Origin: Opitutales bacterium
GTDB lineage: Bacteria > Verrucomicrobiota > Verrucomicrobiia > Opitutales > UBA9783
DNA length: 5,252 nt
Reading direction: 5' to 3'
Assembly: GCA_017479315.1 (NCBI GenBank)
Contig: JAFVCI010000066.1
Coordinates: forward strand, 1 to 5,252
This document shows, piece after piece, positions 1-4,166 of the stretch (position 1 is the stretch's first letter; every line of letters starts with the position of its first letter). The notes beneath the pieces were generated by a model, which saw only the letters and a list, made by a program, of their open reading frames with translations, was not told the DNA's origin and searched no databases. A program made the position numbers and the translations under genes.

Positions 1-303
1 GATAAAGTTGAAACCAACCTCGGCGGTCAGATGTTTTGGTTCGCAAAAACGGAGTATTCGATCAAACTGCACGATATTTTTCGCGTGGTCGGTTTTTGCG
101 ACGTCGGTGCTTTGTATAAAACGAGCAATGAGAAATACCACCTTCCGAAATCGGGCGGTTTGAATGCCGATGCGGGTTTCGGGTTTCGAATTCATATTTT
201 GGGGACGCCGTTGCGATTGGATTTTGCTTTTCCTTTGCGGACGGATCCGTATAATAAGAAGAGCGCACCGCACATCGCCTATTCGTTCGGTACGTCGTTT
301 TAA
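1..303 (+). CDS. bamA: Outer membrane protein assembly factor BamA, C-terminal fragment (5' end outside window)
   Basis: This is the last 100 codons of an Omp85-family protein, open from base 1 with the stop TAA at 301-303. BamA is the beta-barrel core of the BAM complex that folds and inserts outer-membrane proteins. Visible features are alternating hydrophobic/polar strands typical of the barrel end, a GFCDVGALY segment (residues 31-39 of the fragment) matching the usual FxDxG strand, a glycine-rich AGFGFRIHILGTPLRLDF strand pair, the FPLRTDP motif, and a final Phe preceded by YSFGTS, the C-terminal signature of barrel proteins. The next gene, 6 bp downstream, is a Skp/OmpH chaperone followed by lpxD, the usual bamA neighbourhood, which favours BamA over TamA or another Omp85 member. 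The POTRA domains lie outside the window, so the paralogue assignment rests partly on context. Confidence 0.88.
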   Translation, partial: DKVETNLGGQMFWFAKTEYSIKLHDIFRVVGFCDVGALYKTSNEKYHLPKSGGLNADAGFGFRIHILGTPLRLDFAFPLRTDPYNKKSAPHIAYSFGTSF

Positions 304-309
304 TTTTCT

Positions 310-990
310 ATGGAAAGTTCACTGTTGAGAACATTAAGTTTCGGTTTCGGGATGATGTCCTGCGTTTGTTTGTCTGCCGCCGAAAAAAAAGCCGTTGTTC
401 CGTCGGACGGTTCGCAGGCGCGTGTCACGACGCAAGGAAAAGCGTTTGCGGTGGTGGATCTCGCCGAGGTTTATGGCGAATTTTATCCGGCGAAAGCGGC
501 GCAGGAGAATTTTCGCTTGTTGGCGCAACAGGCGGAAAGCGAGTTGGAAAAAATGATGAACGAAGGAAAGCCTTTGTTCGAGGAGCGCGATACGTTGATG
601 AAGAAGCTGGATGCGCCCGCTTTAAGCGAGGATGCCCGCAAGAAGTTGGAGGAACAATTGTCGGAGGTTGTTGCGAAAATTCGTCAAAAAGGCGAAGCAA
701 TCGGTCAATTCCAACAGGAGAAAGAGATGAAGCTCAACGAGCATCGGCAAACGGTTCTGGCGGAACATTTTAAAGAGATTAACCTCGACATGGAGCGGAT
801 GGCGAAGGAAAGGAATTTGGAGTGCATTTTGAATAAAACGGCGATTTTGTACGCAGATCCCGCTTTGGATTTGACGGCCGATGCCGTTCGCGAGGTCAAT
901 AAGCCTTATCAAAAGGAAATAAAGGAAGCGGAGAAAAAAGCGGCGGAAGCAAAGGCGAAGGCGAAGGAAGCAGAAGCGGGCAAGAGGTAG
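310..990 (+). CDS. skp: Periplasmic chaperone Skp/OmpH family
   Basis: A 226-residue OmpH-like protein, longer than E. coli Skp (about 160 residues). Skp trimers hold unfolded outer-membrane proteins in the periplasm and deliver them to BAM. The N-terminus has an Arg at position 7, a hydrophobic core at about 8-22 and a likely signal-peptidase I site after SAA (residue 24). A short linker precedes the core strand AFAVVDLAEVYGEF (45-58), then two long coiled-coil helices rich in Glu/Lys/Gln (about 62-170), then the closing ILYADPALDLTADAVREVN segment (179-197), which is diagnostic of the family. The last 25 residues are a low-complexity Lys/Ala/Glu tail. The ATG at 310 lies 6 bp after the bamA stop. 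No Shine-Dalgarno motif precedes it, so expression probably relies on coupling to bamA. Internal Met15/Met16 would destroy the signal peptide. No lipobox is present at the Cys residues of the leader. Confidence 0.9.
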   Translation: MESSLLRTLSFGFGMMSCVCLSAAEKKAVVPSDGSQARVTTQGKAFAVVDLAEVYGEFYPAKAAQENFRLLAQQAESELEKMMNEGKPLFEERDTLMKKLDAPALSEDARKKLEEQLSEVVAKIRQKGEAIGQFQQEKEMKLNEHRQTVLAEHFKEINLDMERMAKERNLECILNKTAILYADPALDLTADAVREVNKPYQKEIKEAEKKAAEAKAKAKEAEAGKR

Positions 991-1158
991 TCGTATTTTA
1001 CGCCTTTTTTCGAGAAAAGCGGTGAGTTTGTAAAAAGGGCGGAGTGCAGAGATAGTCGTTTGACTTGCGGATGCGCTTGGGATTTGTTTCCAAAAATGCG
1101 ATTGTGATGTCGTTGTGAAAGCGGGATAGTGATTGTCGAGTCGTGTGTCGGCGGATTC

Positions 1159-1332
1159 ATGGCTTATCAGGTTCACGAATACGTCGGTGACTTAGAGTAC
1201 GGGGGGGCACCTGCTGAAAATTGCGGATTTTGCGGAAGCTGTTTTTTCTTTTGGAACGGGAGTAAATTTGAAACGTTGCGCGGTTTGATGTTTTTGTGTA
1301 GAATTTTAAGAAAGCGGTACGGAGAGAATTGA
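1159..1332 (+). CDS. Possible small protein with CxxCxxC motif between skp and lpxD (doubtful)
   Basis: The 350-bp gap between skp and lpxD (991-1342) holds one + strand ORF worth noting. From ATG 1159 it encodes 57 residues; a GTG at 1129 would add 10. GGCGGA at 1150-1155 is a weak ribosome-binding candidate 3 bp before the ATG. The product has a Cys-rich patch CGFCGSC around residues 22-28, an aromatic stretch FFFW, and a basic end RILRKRYGEN. Its TGA at 1330-1332 is 10 bp before the lpxD ATG, a spacing compatible with translational coupling. I do not recognise a family, the ORF is short enough to arise by chance, and the gap may simply be a leader carrying an lpxD promoter. I saw no tRNA, terminator or strong promoter in the rest of the gap. 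Confidence 0.2.
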   Translation: MAYQVHEYVGDLEYGGAPAENCGFCGSCFFFWNGSKFETLRGLMFLCRILRKRYGEN

Positions 1333-1342
1333 AAGAATCTGA

Positions 1343-2407
1343 ATGCAGTCTTTAAGTTACACGTTGGAAGACCTTGTTCGGCTGGTGCGACCCGATAAAA
1401 TACAAGGGCGTTCCGACCAAAAGGTGTTCACTGGAATTGCAAGCCTGGAGAAGGCGCAAAAGGGAGACATTTCTTTTCTCGGAAATTTAAAGTACAAGTC
1501 GCAGGTTTTTCAATCGAACGCCTCGTTGATTTTGCTTCCGACGACCTTTGTCGGAACGCCGCACGATGGGCAGGTTTTTTTGTTGCTCGAAAATCCGTCG
1601 AAGGGGTTGGATGCGATTTGCCGCGATATTGAGCAGAAAACGAAGCCTTGTTTTAAACCCGGTATTCATCCGACGGCAGTCATCGATCCGACGGCAAGCA
1701 TTTCGCCGAAAGCCTTTATCGGACCTTTGTGCGTCATCGGCGCGCACGCCGTGATGGAGGAAGAAGTTGCTTTGACCGCGCACATTTACGTCGGCGAGCA
1801 TGTAACTGTCCAATCGCAAACCGTTGTCCGTCCGAATGTTTCGCTGTTGGAAGGCACGCATATCGGGCGTCGTTGTTACCTCGATGCGGGTGTGGTGATC
1901 GGTTCCGAAGGCTATGGGTACGAAACGGAGAACGGGAAGCATTATCGTTCGCCGCAACTCGGGCGCGTGGTGTTAGAAGACGAAGTGGATCTCGGGGCCA
2001 ACACGACGATTGACCGCGCGCGCTTTGAAGAAACCCGTATCGGTGAGGGGACGAAGATCGATAATTTGGTGCAAATCGGGCATAACGTTATCATCGGGAA
2101 GCGTTGCTTCATCGTGGCGTTTGTCGGGATTGCCGGCAGTACGCACATCGGTGATGACACCATCCTTGCCGGGCAAGCAGGGATCGCGGGGCACTTGCGC
2201 ATCGGCAATCACGTTGTCGTCGGAGCGCAATCGGGCGTCTCGCAGGATTTGGAAGATCATGCCTTTGTGCGCGGAACGGTGGCGGTTCCGTTCATGTTGG
2301 CGCACCGTATCGATCGCCTAAAGTGCAAACTTCCCGAACTGTTTAAGCGCGTGGATCGCCTGGAAAAAGTTTTTTCTTATCTGAGCGCGGATGTAAGGAA
2401 GAGTTAA
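1343..2407 (+). CDS. lpxD: UDP-3-O-acylglucosamine N-acyltransferase LpxD
   Basis: A complete 354-residue LpxD, the usual family length. It transfers a 3-hydroxyacyl chain from acyl-ACP to the 2-amino group of UDP-3-O-acyl-glucosamine, the third step of lipid A synthesis, in the cytoplasm. Residues 1-100 form the uridine-binding N-domain (GIASLEKAQKGDISFLGN at 31-48 is the conserved part). About 107-310 is a left-handed beta-helix of hexapeptide repeats (IHPTAVIDPTASI, IGPLCVIG and so on). The core motif SPQLGRVVLEDEVDLGANTTID (203-224) runs into GTKIDNLVQIGHNV, with the catalytic His at 247. The C-terminal part (about 318-350) is the Arg/Lys/Leu-rich helix, RIDRLKCKLPELFKRVDRLE. The start ATG lacks a good Shine-Dalgarno; GGAGAG at 1321-1326 is too distant and GAAAGAA at 1331 is weak. 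lpxC/fabZ/lpxA do not follow; a long intergenic region does. I found no convincing terminator after the stop. Confidence 0.97.
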   Translation: MQSLSYTLEDLVRLVRPDKIQGRSDQKVFTGIASLEKAQKGDISFLGNLKYKSQVFQSNASLILLPTTFVGTPHDGQVFLLLENPSKGLDAICRDIEQKTKPCFKPGIHPTAVIDPTASISPKAFIGPLCVIGAHAVMEEEVALTAHIYVGEHVTVQSQTVVRPNVSLLEGTHIGRRCYLDAGVVIGSEGYGYETENGKHYRSPQLGRVVLEDEVDLGANTTIDRARFEETRIGEGTKIDNLVQIGHNVIIGKRCFIVAFVGIAGSTHIGDDTILAGQAGIAGHLRIGNHVVVGAQSGVSQDLEDHAFVRGTVAVPFMLAHRIDRLKCKLPELFKRVDRLEKVFSYLSADVRKS

Positions 2408-2550
2408 GTGCTTCGGGTTTTCGGGTTTCGTATTTAACAGTCGGTGTGTTAACGGCGGTTTCGTGAGGAGAGATATGGAAACCGTGTGAAAGATGTGGTT
2501 TTGTATATCCGTATTGTTGCGATGGGTATTAAATTTTCGTTTTTTTAAGA

Positions 2551-2802
2551 TTTTTCACAACATCATCAAAGCATAGACTACCACTGTTTGTACCTTCGAT
2601 TGCATAGGGCAGCTGTGTGGGTTGAGACAGTTTTTTAAGGGATAGCGAGCCGCAAAAAGGGTTCCTTTGTTCACACCTTATTCACACTTATAACCAAACC
2701 ACCGCCTCCGTCTTTATAACAAAGCACCGCTACCCTTACGTGAACCGCCTTCGCCTGACAATAATTGTTGCAACCGCTCAATTTATTTACGCATTATTCA
2801 CA
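2551..2802 (+). promoter_or_regulatory. Cluster of DnaA-box-like nonamers (candidate origin or DnaA-binding locus)
   Basis: Three exact matches to the DnaA consensus TTWTNCACA are visible, all on the + strand: TTTTTCACA at 2551-2559, TTATTCACA at 2678-2686 and TTATTCACA at 2794-2802. A fourth, TTGTTCACA at 2667-2675, differs at one position and starts exactly 11 bp before the second box, giving a tandem pair on the same helical face. On the - strand, TGTGAAAGA at 2485-2493 is a one-mismatch reverse site. An AT-rich stretch at about 2528-2555 abuts the first box and could serve as an unwinding element. The consensus and the habit of boxes clustering at oriC are established knowledge; that these sites bind DnaA is inference. 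No dnaA, dnaN, gidA or parAB is in the window. Confidence 0.4.
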
Positions 2803-2831
2803 TCCTCGGCGGAACAACCCTTTCTTTTTGC
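2652..2831. repeat. Imperfect spaced inverted repeat
   Basis: The left arm is GCAAAAAGGGTTCC at 2652-2665. The right arm, 2811-2831, is its reverse complement with insertions: GGAAC, AACCCTTT, CTTTTTGC. Matching blocks are GCAAAAAG/CTTTTTGC (8 bp), AAAGGGTT/AACCCTTT (8 bp) and GTTCC/GGAAC (5 bp), though the blocks overlap in the left arm. The roughly 145-bp interior contains two of the DnaA-box-like sites. There is no transposase, and the flanking direct repeats do not abut the arms, so a miniature transposon is not supported. Confidence 0.3.
2758..2774. promoter_or_regulatory. Overlapping small palindromes, possible operator
   Basis: ACAATAATTGT (2758-2768) is a perfect 11-nt palindrome. 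It overlaps GTTGCAAC (2767-2774), a perfect 8-bp palindrome. Such dyads can be regulator or nucleoid-protein sites. No clear promoter could be paired with them, so this is only a candidate site inside the non-coding region. Confidence 0.2.
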
Positions 2832-2892
2832 TTAACTATAGACTACCTTACCCGGAAACTCCTCTTATATAACATCCTCCTGTCCATCTTGT

Positions 2893-2917
2893 CCCCATAA
2901 CCCTCGATCCCATCCCC
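2893..2917 (-). other. G-quadruplex motif on the - strand
   Basis: The + strand reads C-runs at 2893-2896 (4), 2901-2903 (3), 2909-2911 (3) and 2914-2917 (4), separated by 4, 5 and 2 bases. The - strand therefore satisfies the standard G3+N1-7 four-run pattern. Three more CCC runs follow at 2935-2937, 2946-2948 and 2953-2955, and 2907-2969 is completely free of G on the + strand. The motif sits about 120-150 bp upstream of the next gene's start. Folding in vivo is inference. Confidence 0.5.
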
Positions 2918-3039
2918 TCCTCTTCCTCAATCCTCCCAAAAAAATCCCAAAACCCTCAAAAAACCTCTTGACACCATTTCTAAAAACCTCATGCCGATTT
3001 TATCGGCCGAAAAAAGCGGCGGTGAAAATTTGTGAACTT

Positions 3040-3918
3040 ATGAAAAATCATATTAAAAACTACATAAAAATAATGGGGCTGGTAGCGGTTCCGTTCGGAA
3101 CCGCGCAGGCGGGGGAGTACAAAATCAAGGTGACGCAGGAGTACAAGTGCGATCCGAACGACCCAAAATCCGAAAAGGACGGTGCCATGTGGTTTTATTT
3201 TTCGGTATCGCTGGACGGCGGGAAGCCGCGGAAAAAGGCTATCTGCTGGTATGTGGATAGTGATGTGTACTATCTGAAATATGGTAAACGACATGGTGAA
3301 AGTAGTTGCCCTATTCAGACTGTCCCTTATTTGTCGCGTTATATGATAAAAAAAATAAAACTTAGGCTTGAACCAGCACTTTGTGATAAAGAGGAATTGA
3401 AATGGAAGGAAAGATATAATGATGTACGCTTTGCTTATGTTAAGTATCCGGGAGTGCGTTTCTTTGTAGTGCGCGATCCCGAGAGAAAATATGGTAATAC
3501 TGTATATAAGCTTATAATTATAGCGGATGACAGATTCGGAAGATTTTACGTATCATCCGATGTGCCGACAATGGTCAGCGGAACGATGGGAAGCTATTGT
3601 TCCGACAATGAAATTGTAGGTAGTCGTCAGGAAGAGCCCTTCTGTGTGCAAACGGTAGACGGAAAGTTTTTCGCGTATTGTAAAAATCCGGCAAGTCCGG
3701 CATTAGATACAACTATTGACAAGAGAGATTTCAGATTTTTTAGCGGGGACTGGGTATTGGTAGCAGAGTACAACATGGCGACGAAAAGGGCCTCTATTTG
3801 CGAACTAGCGTATCATAAAACAGTTACATTGGTATATATCATCATTGCGGGAAGCTTGGTGGTTTGTGAAATATGGATATATCAAAAAACAAGATTTAAA
3901 ATTTGCATTTGCAGGTAG
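3040..3918 (+). CDS. Exported Cys-rich protein of unknown function with C-terminal membrane helix; 3' end probably frameshifted
   Basis: I do not recognise this 292-residue protein. The frame is also open from a TTG at 2968, but ATG 3040 gives a clean signal peptide: basic start MKNHIKNYIK, hydrophobic GLVAVPF, and a signal-peptidase I site at TAQA (residues 21-24) before GEYK. The extracytoplasmic part (25 to about 260) is rich in Tyr, Lys and beta-type segments. It has eight cysteines (37, 69, 90, 115, 187, 202, 214, 254), an even number compatible with four disulfides. A single membrane helix spans about 262-281 (VTLVYIIIAGSLVVCEIWIY), followed by a short basic end. The first roughly 80 codons resemble neighbouring genes in composition, while 3290-3900 is clearly more A/T rich, hinting at a mosaic or acquired gene. 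Immediately after the helix, at six A (3884-3889), the +1 frame continues as a plausible tail. No good ribosome-binding site is seen. Confidence 0.65.
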   Translation: MKNHIKNYIKIMGLVAVPFGTAQAGEYKIKVTQEYKCDPNDPKSEKDGAMWFYFSVSLDGGKPRKKAICWYVDSDVYYLKYGKRHGESSCPIQTVPYLSRYMIKKIKLRLEPALCDKEELKWKERYNDVRFAYVKYPGVRFFVVRDPERKYGNTVYKLIIIADDRFGRFYVSSDVPTMVSGTMGSYCSDNEIVGSRQEEPFCVQTVDGKFFAYCKNPASPALDTTIDKRDFRFFSGDWVLVAEYNMATKRASICELAYHKTVTLVYIIIAGSLVVCEIWIYQKTRFKICICR

Positions 3919-4012
3919 ACGGAACAAACACAAGAAAGAAGAACCCAAAAAGGAGGAAATAAAGAAAGAGGAAATAAAGAAAAACGAAGAAGATCCGTTT
4001 GGAGAAAATTAA
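3866..4012 (+). CDS. Lys/Glu-rich tail in the +1 frame: displaced 3' end of the preceding gene or small overlapping ORF
   Basis: In the frame one base ahead of the exported-protein gene, an open stretch runs to TAA 4010-4012. It encodes KKQDLKFAFAGRRNKHKKEE and then repeated KKEE blocks (EEPKKEEIKKEEIKK), ending NEEDPFGEN. If one A of the AAAAAA run at 3884-3889 were absent, the upstream protein would read straight from its membrane helix into this charged tail, giving about 323 residues. That is a sensible topology: helix, basic stop-transfer Arg-Arg-Asn-Lys, then a cytoplasmic tail. The in-frame product instead ends abruptly at ICICR. The stop at 4012 lies 17 bp before an intrinsic terminator, as expected for the true gene end. 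The alternative is a separate 48-codon ORF from GTG 3866, with GGTGG 3 bp upstream as a poor ribosome site. I favour the frameshift reading. Confidence 0.45.
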   Translation: MKYGYIKKQDLKFAFAGRRNKHKKEEPKKEEIKKEEIKKNEEDPFGEN

Positions 4013-4029
4013 AACCCGTACATCGGGAA

Positions 4030-4068
4030 TATGGTACTGCTTGTAAGATCAGTGCCGTGCGTTTTTTT
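4030..4068 (+). terminator. Intrinsic (rho-independent) terminator
   Basis: The arms 4030-4039 (TATGGTACTG) and 4050-4059 (CAGTGCCGTG) form a 10-bp RNA stem including three G-U wobbles, with a 10-nt loop. Two bases later comes a run of seven T (4062-4068). It lies 17 bp after the TAA at 4012 and upstream of the transporter gene, so it probably ends the transcript of the exported-protein gene and separates the two genes. The pair TCGGGAA 4023-4029 / TTCCCGA 4074-4080 encloses it. Confidence 0.65.
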
Positions 4069-4166
4069 GGCATTTCCCGAGTAAACCACACACAATTTCG
4101 TCGTTTTGACCGTTCTATATTCTTGACAACGCTCGCATAACGTCAGAAAACCGTGTTGTTTTGAAT

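Larger units (their letters stand above)
2573..2847 (+). repeat. 10-bp direct repeat ATAGACTACC, two copies
   Basis: The decamer ATAGACTACC occurs at 2573-2582 and at 2838-2847, in the same orientation and 265 bp apart. The copies bracket three of the four DnaA-box-like sites and the whole spaced inverted repeat. They could be protein-binding sites or the remains of a duplication. Two 10-bp copies are too few to call an iteron array. Confidence 0.4.
2408..3039. other. Long non-coding region with DnaA boxes, skew inversion and repeats
   Basis: No credible gene is present on either strand over about 630 bp; the longest - strand reading frames I followed are about 20 codons. By my hand count the + strand has 65 G and 32 C in 2401-2640, but 36 G and 123 C in 2641-3000. 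The right half is pyrimidine/A rich and nearly free of G. Contents listed separately are the DnaA-box-like sites, a 10-bp direct repeat, a spaced inverted repeat, overlapping palindromes and a - strand G-quadruplex motif. A 7-bp stem CGGTTTC/GAAACCG (2456-2462/2478-2484, 15-nt loop) lies 49 bp after lpxD but has no T-run behind it, so I do not call it a terminator. An AT-rich patch lies at about 2528-2555. The region could be a replication origin, another DnaA-binding locus or an untranslated RNA region; the sequence alone does not decide. Confidence 0.6.

Noticed and set aside
1003..1038. CCTTTTT / AAAAAGG inverted repeat after skp as a terminator
   Set aside because: The stem is A/T-dominated, the loop is 22 nt and no T-run follows the 3' arm; a competing 5-bp hairpin exists.
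622..1176. 184-codon open frame on the - strand over skp
   Set aside because: It is antisense to a confidently identified skp, the peptide is an Arg/Leu/Phe-rich shadow of the Lys/Glu codons opposite, and it shows no domain.
1487..1957. 156-codon open frame on the - strand over lpxD
   Set aside because: It is antisense to the conserved LpxD coding sequence, with an Arg-rich product lacking recognisable motifs.
2652..2847. Miniature inverted-repeat transposon
   Set aside because: The arms are imperfect and short, and the candidate direct repeats do not adjoin the arms, so there is no target-site duplication.
2640..2970. Known structured RNA (SRP RNA, RNase P RNA, tmRNA, tRNA) on the - strand
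   Set aside because: I looked for the hallmark motifs (GGAAG tetraloop region, T-loop GTTCRA, RNase P conserved core) in the reverse complement and saw none.
2968..3039. TTG 2968 as the start of the exported-protein gene, or TTGACA 2968-2973 as its promoter
   Set aside because: Starting at TTG would bury the signal peptide behind 24 polar/basic residues. As a -35 box, no -10 match lies 16-18 bp downstream; the nearest T/A-rich hexamer is about 23 bp away.
4106..4166. Promoter for the transporter at TTGACC 4106 or TTGACA 4123
   Set aside because: The -35 matches are good, but the hexamers 16-18 bp downstream (such as GAAAAC) do not resemble TATAAT, so no promoter is called.
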